Shown piece by piece: positions 1 through 8,728 of a stretch of 64,000 nt of DNA. The notes beneath the pieces are model-generated. The model did not search any database, was not told the origin of the DNA, and saw only the letters and a list, made by a program, of their open reading frames with translations. Origin of the DNA: Bin25 sp026709415 (GTDB lineage: Bacteria; Bacteroidota; Bacteroidia; Flavobacteriales; Flavobacteriaceae); assembly GCA_965200045.1 (NCBI GenBank), contig OZ241330.1, positions 2,294,001 through 2,358,000 on the forward strand, written 5' to 3'. The position numbers and the translations under genes were made by a program. Position 1 is the first letter of the stretch; every line of letters begins with the position of its first letter.

Positions 1-396
1 CTCAATGGCAGGTTGCGAATGCCAATGGTCAGGTGTGCTAATGACTACGGCATCAATATCCTTTTTTAATAGCATTTCTCGATAATCAAAATAGACACTG
101 GTATCTATATATTTTTGGCTATCCATCTTTAACTTATAGAATTCATCGATTAACACTTTTGCTTCATTGGCTCGCTTTGAATCGACATCGCATACAGCAA
201 CAAACCGAGCGTCATCAAAACGAATTGTATCATGAATATCATGGCTTCTTGCAATTCTACCACATCCAATTTGTCCAATATTTATTTTGTTGCTCGGTGC
301 ATCTCTACCCAAAACACGTATCGGCACTATGGAAGGAAAACTAACCAATGTAGCCGTTGCCATGGAGGTTTTTTGAATAAAATTTCTTCGTTTCAT
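1..396 (-). CDS. Gfo/Idh/MocA-family oxidoreductase, Tat-exported (partial, cut by left edge)
   Basis: The minus frame from the ATG at 396 is open to base 1, giving 132 N-terminal residues. It begins MKRRNFIQK, a twin-arginine signal, followed by a short hydrophobic stretch and PSIVP. A Rossmann NAD(P)-binding motif follows (INIGQIGCGRIA), then VAVCDVD and a conserved STPDHWHSQPAIE block. This is the usual N-terminus of secreted Gfo/Idh/MocA dehydrogenases of Bacteroidota, which oxidise or reduce sugar carbons with a bound nicotinamide cofactor in the periplasm. It lies next to susD/susC, ThuA and DUF6807 genes and probably acts on the imported or periplasmic sugar. The C-terminal domain and the substrate cannot be judged because the gene runs out of the window. 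Confidence 0.9.
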   Translation of the reverse strand, partial: MKRRNFIQKTSMATATLVSFPSIVPIRVLGRDAPSNKINIGQIGCGRIARSHDIHDTIRFDDARFVAVCDVDSKRANEAKVLIDEFYKLKMDSQKYIDTSVYFDYREMLLKKDIDAVVISTPDHWHSQPAIE

Positions 397-473
397 TTTC
401 AAACGATTTTATCGCTGATATTTAAACCAAAACTCAACTTCATAAACAATCTCGTAAACAAAGTTTAAACTTC

Positions 474-2333
474 TTATTCTGTTGGAATATTAGTCAGTGG
501 AGGGATATTATTCTCAGTGCCTGGATACCCTTCGTTTTGATTTATAACTCCTTGAGTATTTGCATTAATAACAGGCGCCGGTATAGGCCATAAAACGTGG
601 AAAGGACTCATGGTAAATTGAACGCCAAATACAGTTTTAACTTCGGGGATGTTATAAAAATCGGTTACTTCTATAATTCTATCAAACCAAAAGTTTTTAG
701 TCGAAAAGCTATCCAATGAATACGTTTGTCCATTATACGCAGTCTTTCCAGTTCTAGCAAAAATATAGGCGATTCTGGTTAGCTCTGTATTCCTATTTTC
801 TTCATAATATAATTCTCTCGCTCTCTCATCCAAGATATAATCAATGTTGACATCAGCCGATGTAATCGGGTCTGCTTTAGCCCTTGCTCTTATGGCATTG
901 ATATCATTTGCGGCAGAATCGTTGTCATTGTTCCAAAAATGAGCTTCAGCTCTTAGTAAATAGGTTTCAGCTAGGCGATAAATATACCAATCTCCGTGAC
1001 CTCCACTAGGCTTGACGCGTGTCGGGTCAGGGACAAACAGTTTATATCTTGGAAAACCATACCAATTCCTAATCGTATCGGAACACAAAGGGGTACCGTC
1101 AGGTAAATAAAGTTGTAGGTTTTTACCAAAATAACTATTTCCGGCTTCTTCCAAGCTTGGTGCATTGTATACCAAATCTTCCATATCGAGCCAATTCCCC
1201 AATTTGTGTCTTTCGTCGTTATTGGAATTTACCCAAATATCTTTCGTACTATAGCGTGTGCCTCTGTTTCTTCCAATGCCTCTTCCGATTTGATTTACTT
1301 GATCAATAGCGATACCAGGCCTATCTGACATACCATTTTGACCATCTGGAGTATTGATGAATCTCCACCAAAGTGGTGTTGCTTGTCGCATGACACTTGT
1401 TCCACTGCCAACGGCTCCAACATCTCTGAATTCTAATCGATCTACACCCGCAAGAATTACTTCAGTATTATCTGGAATGCTTTTATTTTCCACTTGGTGT
1501 AAATCCCATGTAACATCTTTAGATGAATCACCCGCATCACTACCAAATCGATCCGTCATTAAAGCGTAGGCACTGCCGTTAATCAATTGGGAAGAAGATT
1601 CAATGGCGCCAGTGAAATCCCCAACAGCAAGATTTACCTTTGTTAAAAGATGTAGTACCGCTGCTTGGTTAACCTCACCACCGGGAGAGGATGGACTTAC
1701 CATATTAACCGCTTGTTCAAGTTCTGATTTGATAAACTCCAATATCACATCCCGATGAGTGGTGACAAAATCTAGTTTAGGTGTGGTCAATTCATTGAGG
1801 ACAAGTGGAATATTGCCAAATTGATGGGTTAGTCTATAATACGCATAAGCTCTGTGAAACATCGCTCGACCGGCTATATCATCTCGCTGTTGTTGACTTT
1901 CAAACTCTGCATTTTCTAGTCTATCCAATACCGTGTTAGCAAATTTTATGTTCTCATAAAAATTTTCCCAAAACCATCCTATTCTATTAGAATTCTCACT
2001 GTTCAAATTGGCATCGGGTAGTATTTGAAGGTTTAGGTCTTGTGCTGGACCCGCTTTATCTGTAGTCCCCTCAATGGCTACTTCTGAGAAAATATTCTCA
2101 GTGATCATCGGAGTTCCGTCGCCATAGTACTCTTGCCGTATATTCACTAAGGCTCTTGATAATACACTATTTAATCCATCTGGGGTATTCAATGCATTGC
2201 TTGGTGTGAAAAACGATTGGGGTTCTGCATCTAGAAATTCTTCCGAGCACGATAGCAATAACAAAGTATTTATACATGTAAGAATTAATAGATTTCTGAT
2301 TTGATTGCTTGGTATTTTTTTCATCGTATTCAT
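474..2333 (-). CDS. SusD/RagB-family outer-membrane glycan-binding lipoprotein
   Basis: A 619-residue protein with a lipoprotein signal ending in LLLLSC (Cys29) and the typical SusD start, SEEFLDAEPQSFFTPSNALN. The middle has the helical TPR-like signature IGWFWENFYENIKFANTVLD and HRAYAYYRLTHQFGNIPLV. Near the C-terminus are YRLAETYLLRAEAHFWNND, NAIRARA and LDERARELYYEENR, the standard RagB/SusD carboxyl region. SusD proteins sit on the cell surface as the lid of a SusC TonB-dependent transporter and bind oligosaccharides. It starts 2 nt after the stop of the SusC gene on the same strand, so the two are surely co-transcribed. The substrate is not readable from sequence. Confidence 0.97.
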   Translation of the reverse strand: MNTMKKIPSNQIRNLLILTCINTLLLLSCSEEFLDAEPQSFFTPSNALNTPDGLNSVLSRALVNIRQEYYGDGTPMITENIFSEVAIEGTTDKAGPAQDLNLQILPDANLNSENSNRIGWFWENFYENIKFANTVLDRLENAEFESQQQRDDIAGRAMFHRAYAYYRLTHQFGNIPLVLNELTTPKLDFVTTHRDVILEFIKSELEQAVNMVSPSSPGGEVNQAAVLHLLTKVNLAVGDFTGAIESSSQLINGSAYALMTDRFGSDAGDSSKDVTWDLHQVENKSIPDNTEVILAGVDRLEFRDVGAVGSGTSVMRQATPLWWRFINTPDGQNGMSDRPGIAIDQVNQIGRGIGRNRGTRYSTKDIWVNSNNDERHKLGNWLDMEDLVYNAPSLEEAGNSYFGKNLQLYLPDGTPLCSDTIRNWYGFPRYKLFVPDPTRVKPSGGHGDWYIYRLAETYLLRAEAHFWNNDNDSAANDINAIRARAKADPITSADVNIDYILDERARELYYEENRNTELTRIAYIFARTGKTAYNGQTYSLDSFSTKNFWFDRIIEVTDFYNIPEVKTVFGVQFTMSPFHVLWPIPAPVINANTQGVINQNEGYPGTENNIPPLTNIPTE

Positions 2334-2335
2334 AT

Positions 2336-5300
2336 TTAAAGTGTAAGATCTAATCCTATAGTGAAAAAGCGCACAGTAGGTTGACTAATATTGTTCACGA
2401 AGTTTCCTTCATCATTTATGAATCTTCCTTCGATATCAACCGGTTCAGGGTCAAAAAAATCCCAGTCCTTTGTGAAAACAGCTAGGTTTCTGGCATTTAG
2501 ATACACCCGTGCATTGGATATAGCTATTTTTTCTGATAGTTGTCTTGGAAACCTATAGGCAACGGTGACATTACTCAATCGGATGAATGATGCGTCTCGA
2601 TATATGTTAAAAGTAGCACTGCCATCGTTAGAGAATAGTCTAGCATAATCGTCACGTGGATTTTCCTCAGTCCAATAGGGCGTTTTAATGGAATTTGTTC
2701 GGTCAATAAAACCATTTCGATTCTTTGCCTCGTTAAAAAGTCTTTTTTGTCCCCAATTTGAATATAATTCAAACGAAAAGTCAATGTTTCTATATAATAC
2801 GAAACTATTGGTCAACCCCCATCTAAATCTCGGGGTACGATGCCCTTGGAAAACATTGTCATTGATATCCAAAAGACCATCGTTGTTAACATCCCTGATT
2901 TTGAAATCTCCTGGTGCTACCCCATATTTGCTAGCTTCAGCTATTTCACTTGTTTGCCAAACTCCTGTAGCCTCTCTGCCCCATATAACATCCGTTGCTT
3001 TACCAATAAAACGTTGGTTAGTAAAGTCATCGAGCTCATTTCCTTCCTCATCCAAATCACCATATAATTCGTTTATTTTATTTCTGTTTAAAGAAAAATT
3101 AAATCTTGTATTCCATTTAAAATTCTCTTTATCGTAGTTCTGAGAAGAGACGGCTAGTTCAAACCCCTGGTTTTGTATTTCCCCTAGATTTGTTATGACC
3201 TCATCAAAACCGATAATATTAGGTAACTGTCTCGTTATTATCAGGTCATCTGTTATATTGCTATAGGCATCCAGATTCCCTTCTATTCTTCCATCTAAAA
3301 AACTAAAGTCAAGACCAAAGTTGATAGCCCTTGTTCGCTCCCATTTTAAATCCTTATTTTCTTGGCTATCATTATTAAACGTGGGGACTTGAAACACTCT
3401 TCCATTTGAGTCCACATTAAGATAGTTTCCTGCAGTAAGTCTTGATAGCGAAGAAAATCTTCCGATATTTCGATTCCCATTTTCCCCATAACTAATCCTT
3501 AATTTAAAAAAATTGATAAAATTGGAATTAAAAAAATCCTCTTCCGAAATTATCCATGCACCAGATAATGATGGGAAATACGCTCTTTTGTTGTTTGCTC
3601 CGAAGGCAGAGTACCCATCTCTTCTCAAGATAAAATTTAATAAGTACTTTGAATCGAAAGTATAGCCTAGTCTTGTCATATATGCATCACCCGTACTAGT
3701 AGTGTCTTCACTATCTGTTTTCTGTACATTCCCTCTTTCAAGACTACTAAAACCTAGAGCATCACTAGGCTCAAAGGTGTCAGCTAAGCCACGAGTGAAG
3801 TAGCTTTGATATTTTTCAGCATATACCAGAAACGTAAAATCGAATGAATGTTTATCAAAAGTTTTATTCCACCGTAAAATATTATCCAGCTGCCATTCAT
3901 TAATCTTGGTTAAATTTCTGTCTCCAGAGGCAACTTGGTTGCTAGGATTTGCCGCATAGGAAAAATCATAAAACTCGAGAAATTCCAAGCGTGTTGTATA
4001 TCCTAATTCATATGAAAACCCAAATGGTAATTGAACTTTAGTGTACAATCTAGAATTGAATGTATGAGCCAAATCAATTCTATCAGAGAATTTTCTCCTT
4101 AAAAAAGCATTAACGGCTCCAGCTCCACTATCATCTTGGGGGCTCAACCGTATATTTCCTTCGTCATCAAATTCAGACCCCCATGGAGAAGAAAGTACAA
4201 TCTGGCTTCGATTAGCAGGAATTGAACTATTATCTTGTTTAGCAAATTGAGCATTGATTCCTATTGTTAGCCAATTATTAATCTTTGCATCTAAATTCAG
4301 TCTTGATCGAATTGACTCAAACTCTTGTCCAACGGTAATACCTTCATTATCTTGTCTTCCAAGGGACCAATAGTAAGTCAACTCTCCTTTTCTTCCAGAT
4401 ATGCTTGTGTTCATTTCATTTCTAAAACCCAATTGGTTGATTCTATCATACCAATCTATGCTATCTCCGTTCAAATAATTCTTAATTTCAACATCTTGGA
4501 ACCCAATTCGATTCAACCAAACTCTAGTTGGATCGCCTTGACCTCCATCGTATGCTAACCAATTGTCAAGGGATATACCTGAAGGTAAATTGTTTGGACT
4601 ATCAAAATACCCTATTTTCTCAGCGGCTAAGTTTCCACGACTACTCTTAAAAACATTAATTCTCCAGTCATCGTATTCATCTGCACTATAGGGTCTTTCC
4701 TTAGAAGCATCTTGTGCAATACCCAAACTTGTGTTTATATTGATAGTTGGTTTTTCAGTTTCTCCTCTTTTGGTTGTAATCAATATTACCCCATTTGCAC
4801 CTCGAGACCCATAAACAGCCGCAGAGCTAGCGTCTTTTAATACATCCAACTTATCGATATCCGAGGGAGCGATATCTGCTAGATTTCCATTAAAAATAAA
4901 GCCATCCACAACTATAAGTGGAGAAGCATCAGCGGTAATGCTATTATTCCCTCTGATTCTAACATTACTAACGCCGCTCGGAGAATTAGAAAAACCCACC
5001 GATAGTCCAGCTACATTACTTCTTAATATATCCGTAACCGAATTGGTGGATTGATGAGAAACCTCTGCTGCATCTAATTGTGCAACAGCTCCAGTTAAAT
5101 CTTTTTTAATTACTGCTCCGTAACCGACAACTACGACTTCATTAAGCGTCGAATTACTTTGGATTAGGAACACATTAACCTTGGAATCTCCATTTAGAAC
5201 AATTTCTTGTTCTGAATAACCCACATAATTAAAGACCAAAGTCGCGTTTGAGTCGGTTACCTCTATAGAATAATTTCCATCGAAATCAGAAGAAACTCCA

Positions 5301-5482
5301 TTGGCAGTTCCTTTCTCTACAATCGTGGCACCAAATAGAGGTATTCCCGCCTGGTCACTTACATTTCCAGATACAGTTAAACTGTCTTGAGAATAGATTA
5401 GAGATGTGCACAATAAAATGATAAAAGAGATCGATAAATACCATTTTGTGAAATACCCCCCCCCTAATTTTAGGGGAGCCAT
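2336..5482 (-). CDS. SusC/RagA-family TonB-linked outer-membrane transporter
   Basis: 1048 residues. A signal segment (KWYLSISFIILLCTSLIYSQ) is followed by a carboxypeptidase-like CNA-B domain (VSGNVSDQAGIPLFGATIVEKGT), the TonB box region LNEVVVVGYGAVIKKDLTGAV, a plug with the SusC signature VRIRGNNSITADASPLIVVDG, and a long beta-barrel ending in FFTIGLDLTL. The protein imports oligosaccharides with the SusD partner encoded 2 nt downstream. The start codon is doubtful. The present ATG at 5482 gives MAPLKLGGGYF and is followed directly by a run of nine G (coding strand). A second in-frame-looking upstream ORF with ATG at 5573 would join this gene if the run were eight G. Confidence 0.96.
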   Translation of the reverse strand: MAPLKLGGGYFTKWYLSISFIILLCTSLIYSQDSLTVSGNVSDQAGIPLFGATIVEKGTANGVSSDFDGNYSIEVTDSNATLVFNYVGYSEQEIVLNGDSKVNVFLIQSNSTLNEVVVVGYGAVIKKDLTGAVAQLDAAEVSHQSTNSVTDILRSNVAGLSVGFSNSPSGVSNVRIRGNNSITADASPLIVVDGFIFNGNLADIAPSDIDKLDVLKDASSAAVYGSRGANGVILITTKRGETEKPTININTSLGIAQDASKERPYSADEYDDWRINVFKSSRGNLAAEKIGYFDSPNNLPSGISLDNWLAYDGGQGDPTRVWLNRIGFQDVEIKNYLNGDSIDWYDRINQLGFRNEMNTSISGRKGELTYYWSLGRQDNEGITVGQEFESIRSRLNLDAKINNWLTIGINAQFAKQDNSSIPANRSQIVLSSPWGSEFDDEGNIRLSPQDDSGAGAVNAFLRRKFSDRIDLAHTFNSRLYTKVQLPFGFSYELGYTTRLEFLEFYDFSYAANPSNQVASGDRNLTKINEWQLDNILRWNKTFDKHSFDFTFLVYAEKYQSYFTRGLADTFEPSDALGFSSLERGNVQKTDSEDTTSTGDAYMTRLGYTFDSKYLLNFILRRDGYSAFGANNKRAYFPSLSGAWIISEEDFFNSNFINFFKLRISYGENGNRNIGRFSSLSRLTAGNYLNVDSNGRVFQVPTFNNDSQENKDLKWERTRAINFGLDFSFLDGRIEGNLDAYSNITDDLIITRQLPNIIGFDEVITNLGEIQNQGFELAVSSQNYDKENFKWNTRFNFSLNRNKINELYGDLDEEGNELDDFTNQRFIGKATDVIWGREATGVWQTSEIAEASKYGVAPGDFKIRDVNNDGLLDINDNVFQGHRTPRFRWGLTNSFVLYRNIDFSFELYSNWGQKRLFNEAKNRNGFIDRTNSIKTPYWTEENPRDDYARLFSNDGSATFNIYRDASFIRLSNVTVAYRFPRQLSEKIAISNARVYLNARNLAVFTKDWDFFDPEPVDIEGRFINDEGNFVNNISQPTVRFFTIGLDLTL
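5456..5476 (-). repeat. G9 homopolymer overlapping a CCCCTAA/TTAGGGG hairpin at the susC start
   Basis: On the plus strand nine C run from 5456 to 5464. Positions 5461-5476 form a perfect inverted repeat, CCCCTAA-TT-TTAGGGG. The run lies six codons after the annotated susC ATG. Losing one base would fuse the gene to an upstream ATG at 5573; gaining one would break the reading frame from the present start. Such G/C tracts are typical slip-strand sites and also typical assembly-error sites. Confidence 0.6.
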
Positions 5483-5573
5483 CGAGCAAATTCAATTTCT
5501 GATTATTTGCTGTTTTAACTTTGAATTGAGACCACGGATAGACATGGTTCCAACCAGAAATAAATGAATTCAT

Positions 5574-6112
5574 AGTTTGTTTATTTTCTTTTTTGTAGTC
5601 TATAACATTTATCTATCCACTTTGTTTTTAACTTAGGTGGTAAATTTTTTTTCAAATTCATTGAACAACCCATTTGATATCAGGTGCATAATTTTAACTA
5701 TTGCTAAATATTTAGCCATTTTACACTAGATAGTTGAAATTGTCATATCATTTTTCTATAATTTCTTAAATGTTTCTCAAAAAACATTCACATACTCCCG
5801 CAAGTTAAGTATTTTTTTACTATGAGCACTTTTTTTTGTTTCTCTTTTTTGAAACATCCTTAAATAAAATCTTTTAAAAAGTCAGACTATCAACAACAGG
5901 GGGTTAGTAGTTGTTCAACCAATCATTTTTATCAGTTGGTCCCAGATAAAATCGATGAAAGGGGATTGTTAACAGAAAATTTGTTATTCCATTTAAATTC
6001 GTTTAATCCTTATCTTAAAAATGGGGGACACCCCTATATGAAATCAACCTATCCATTATCTTAGAGCGTTATTTGCTAATTTGTTTACTTTCATCAAATC
6101 ATACATCTTGCT
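5574..6112. other. Intergenic region between divergent susC and ThuA genes
   Basis: About 540 bp of AT-rich DNA with no gene I can support. It must hold the divergent promoters for the susCD and ThuA/DUF6807 arms, but I find no good TAnnTTTG element on the susC strand. A small GGGG-ACA-CCCC hairpin lies at 6024-6034. A weak inverted repeat (ACAAC...GTTGT) surrounds a G5 run near 5900. Confidence 0.6.
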
Positions 6113-7024
6113 ATGAGAAATCATTTCTTTTTCATTCTGTTTTACTTTTTTGTCCTTCATGTTTCAGCCCAGAATTTGGATTCTTTTGATGTGACCGAAG
6201 AATGGTTGAAAAAAATTGAATCCTTAGCACCAGATTCACTTCGATACAACAATGTTTCCAAAAAAAGAATTTTGGTTTTTTCAAAAGCCACCGGGTTTGA
6301 ACACTGGACCATTCCCCATAACATTGAAATGCTCAAAATACTCGCTCAAAAAACCAATGGCTTTGAAGTCCACGTGGGTTACGATATCGGAAATTTCACC
6401 AAAGAAAACCTTAAAACCTATGATGCCATCATCCTCAATAACTCCAATCCTCAGGGACCGGAACGCGATTTATTTGCCGACCTTCTCAAACAAAATACTT
6501 CAATGAGCGTTCAAAAAATAAATGAAGTAGCTCCCCAATATGAAAGAAATTTAATCGAATACGTGGCCAACGGCGGCGGATTAATGATCTTGCACGGTGC
6601 CATTTCCGTTCAAAATAACTCGGCTGAGTTTAGTGCCATGGTGGGAGGTAGTTTTGACTATCACCCCAAGCAACAAACAATACATTTGAAAGAAGTCGAT
6701 GTCCATCATCCGCTCGTTAGCGCATTTAATGGCCAGGGACTGACTCACATTGATGAGCCTTATTTTTTCAAACAGGCTTATTTTGAATACAACTTTCGCC
6801 CTCTATTATACATGAGCACAAGGGAATTAGACGATCTTACAAAAGAACCGCATGATGACCTTATTTACGTAGCGTGGATCAAAAGACATGGTGAGGGAAG
6901 AGTTTTTTATACCGCCCCCTCTCATAATGCCCAAAGTCTCGAGAATCCTGAATTACTTCAGTTCTTTTTAGATGGCATTCAATATGTTTTGGGTGATTTA
7001 GAATGCGACGATACGCCTATATGA
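6113..7024 (+). CDS. Secreted ThuA-like domain protein
   Basis: 303 residues with a signal peptide (MRNHFFFILFYFFVLHVSA-QN). From about residue 48 it follows the ThuA fold, a class-I glutamine-amidotransferase-like domain: KKRILVFSKATGFEHWTIPHN, then YDAIILNNSNPQG, ANGGGLMILHGAI, GGSFDYHPKQQ, DEPYFFKQ, VAWIKRHGEGRVFYTAPSHN. ThuA proteins take part in metabolism of trehalose and other disaccharides, in several cases through 3-keto-sugar intermediates. Many Bacteroidota secrete them beside Gfo/Idh/MocA enzymes. Here it is divergent from susC and 170 nt ahead of a DUF6807 lipoprotein, so a sugar-processing role outside the cytoplasm is a reasonable inference. The reaction itself is not shown. 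Confidence 0.88.
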   Translation: MRNHFFFILFYFFVLHVSAQNLDSFDVTEEWLKKIESLAPDSLRYNNVSKKRILVFSKATGFEHWTIPHNIEMLKILAQKTNGFEVHVGYDIGNFTKENLKTYDAIILNNSNPQGPERDLFADLLKQNTSMSVQKINEVAPQYERNLIEYVANGGGLMILHGAISVQNNSAEFSAMVGGSFDYHPKQQTIHLKEVDVHHPLVSAFNGQGLTHIDEPYFFKQAYFEYNFRPLLYMSTRELDDLTKEPHDDLIYVAWIKRHGEGRVFYTAPSHNAQSLENPELLQFFLDGIQYVLGDLECDDTPI

Positions 7025-7218
7025 GATATGCATTAATTCATATTACTTTTTGATGGCGAGAAAATCAAACATTTAAATCAACTAATAAAAGTCGTTTTTT
7101 CATTCTACATTTCCAATTATTTATAAAAGTGCTCCTCATTGAAGACAAAGAAAGTAAATCAACTTGTCCAAGTATTACGAGAAAATTGACTTTATAGTTG
7201 AACCTATATTTACTTGAT

Positions 7219-8496
7219 ATGATAAATGTGGCTAGGGTTTTAGAATATTATTTTTTAACTTTTCTTATCGTGCTTTCTTCTTGTAACAAAAAAGATGATG
7301 AATTGCTAATTTTTCGAATTGAACATCCTAGCACTATGGCCCTTTCCATGCCAGTTAAAATCGACGTCAATGACATCTATTTCGAAAACTTCGATAAAAA
7401 TGTCATGCTAGTGAAGAATAAAGAAAATGATGAGGGTGAAGTAAAGGTTGATTTTCAGATTGATTCTTTAAATGGAAAAAACTTGTGGTTCATACATAGT
7501 CTAAGTGAATCCAAATCTAACGATTGGATTTATTCATTAAAAAAGAAGAATGCCTTTCCAGTCACCAAAAATCTAAAATATTTGAAGAAAGATGGTGACC
7601 TTACAATCTTTCAAGATGGAAAACCTATAATTAATTACAGATATGGAATGACTTATCCGTCCGAAGGAGTTGATTCCCTGTTTAAAAAATCAGGATATGT
7701 CCATCCCCTATGGTCACCTAGTGGTGACACCTTGACTCGTATTCAACCTATTGATCACCCTCATCACTATGGAATATGGGGACCATGGACCAAGACCAAG
7801 ATTAACGACAGAAATGTTGATTTTTGGAATCTTGGGGAAGGAGAAGGAACCGTGGAGTTTGAAAAGTTTAATTCAATTGTTTCAGGGCCAGTTTATACCA
7901 CTATGGAATCTCGCCAGAATCATATAGATTTTCAGGCCTTAGAAGAAAACCGCATTGCTATCATTGAGAATTTAAAAATTCAAGTTTGGAATCTTTCTGA
8001 TACTTCAAATCAATATCTCATTGATTATTCAAGTGCGATAAAAACCCCGCTTGATTCAGGAATCGTTTTAGAAGCTTACAGATATGGTGGAGGAATTAGT
8101 TTTCGTGCAACCAAAAAATGGAACACAGACAATAGTGCTATTATTACTTCTGAGAGAAAAAATCGATATTCGGCTGATAACAGTGAAGCGAGATGGTGTA
8201 TTGTTAGTGGGAGTTCTAGTAGTGCTCAGGGGTCTAGTGGTATCCTTTTTATGAGCCATCCAAACAATAGAGCTCATCCGGAGCCAATAAGGGTATGGCC
8301 CCCAGATTGGTATGATGGAATATCAAACATGTTTTTTCAATTTTCTCCGATTAAAAACAATGATTGGGTTATTGTAAAAGACAAAGTACATTTATTGAAA
8401 TATAGAATGTTGATTTTTGATGGGAAAATGACCGAAAAAATGGCAGAAGCGGCTTGGAAAGCATTCGCGTGTGACCCTATAATTGAGTTACTTTGA
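7219..8496 (+). CDS. DUF6807 (PmoA-like) family lipoprotein
   Basis: I take the ATG at 7219 rather than the in-frame TTG at 7198, because it gives a compact lipoprotein signal ending in LIVLSSC (Cys22). The mature protein carries the DUF6807 hallmark segments: RYGMTYPSEGVDSLF, SGYVHPLWSPSGDTL, IDHPHHYGIWGPWTK, RNVDFWNLGEGEG, then the C-terminal FMSHPNNRAHPEPIRVWPP and GMFFQFSP-like part. Pfam first called the family 'methane oxygenase PmoA', a name now regarded as unfounded. Members are common in polysaccharide loci of Bacteroidota and Planctomycetes beside ThuA and Gfo/Idh/MocA genes, as here. The biochemical function is unknown. Confidence 0.85.
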   Translation: MINVARVLEYYFLTFLIVLSSCNKKDDELLIFRIEHPSTMALSMPVKIDVNDIYFENFDKNVMLVKNKENDEGEVKVDFQIDSLNGKNLWFIHSLSESKSNDWIYSLKKKNAFPVTKNLKYLKKDGDLTIFQDGKPIINYRYGMTYPSEGVDSLFKKSGYVHPLWSPSGDTLTRIQPIDHPHHYGIWGPWTKTKINDRNVDFWNLGEGEGTVEFEKFNSIVSGPVYTTMESRQNHIDFQALEENRIAIIENLKIQVWNLSDTSNQYLIDYSSAIKTPLDSGIVLEAYRYGGGISFRATKKWNTDNSAIITSERKNRYSADNSEARWCIVSGSSSSAQGSSGILFMSHPNNRAHPEPIRVWPPDWYDGISNMFFQFSPIKNNDWVIVKDKVHLLKYRMLIFDGKMTEKMAEAAWKAFACDPIIELL

Positions 8497-8588
8497 AATT
8501 AGAGAGATGAGAACTTGGTATCTAACCTCAGAAATCAATTTTTATTGTCTTCATTCAGAGTAAAGAAACTTAATTGGTTGAAGTTTAA

Positions 8589-8714
8589 CCGTACGCCCCC
8601 ATTGAACCCACTAATGCAATAGAAAATAATGTCATACTAAGAGATTCGAGAGAAAGTGAAAAGTATGGGTGTGTTAAAGTTGGAATGCTTCATTTTACTA
8701 ATCCGCTAGTTTAA
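8589..8714 (+). other. Possible gene remnant (41-codon open tail)
   Basis: In the spacer between the DUF6807 gene and dapA, a plus-strand frame is open from 8589 to a TAA at 8712. It reads PYAPIEPTNAIENNV, then ILRDSRESEKYGC and VKVGMLHFTNPLV. The composition looks protein-like, but there is no start codon and a stop lies directly upstream. It could be the broken C-terminus of a gene that once belonged to the sugar locus. I do not recognise the family. Confidence 0.25.
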
Positions 8715-8728
8715 ATTACAAACCTTGA

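Noticed and set aside
2688..3137. 149-codon plus-strand ORF inside susC
   Set aside because: Antisense to a clear SusC barrel sequence, with no signature of its own.
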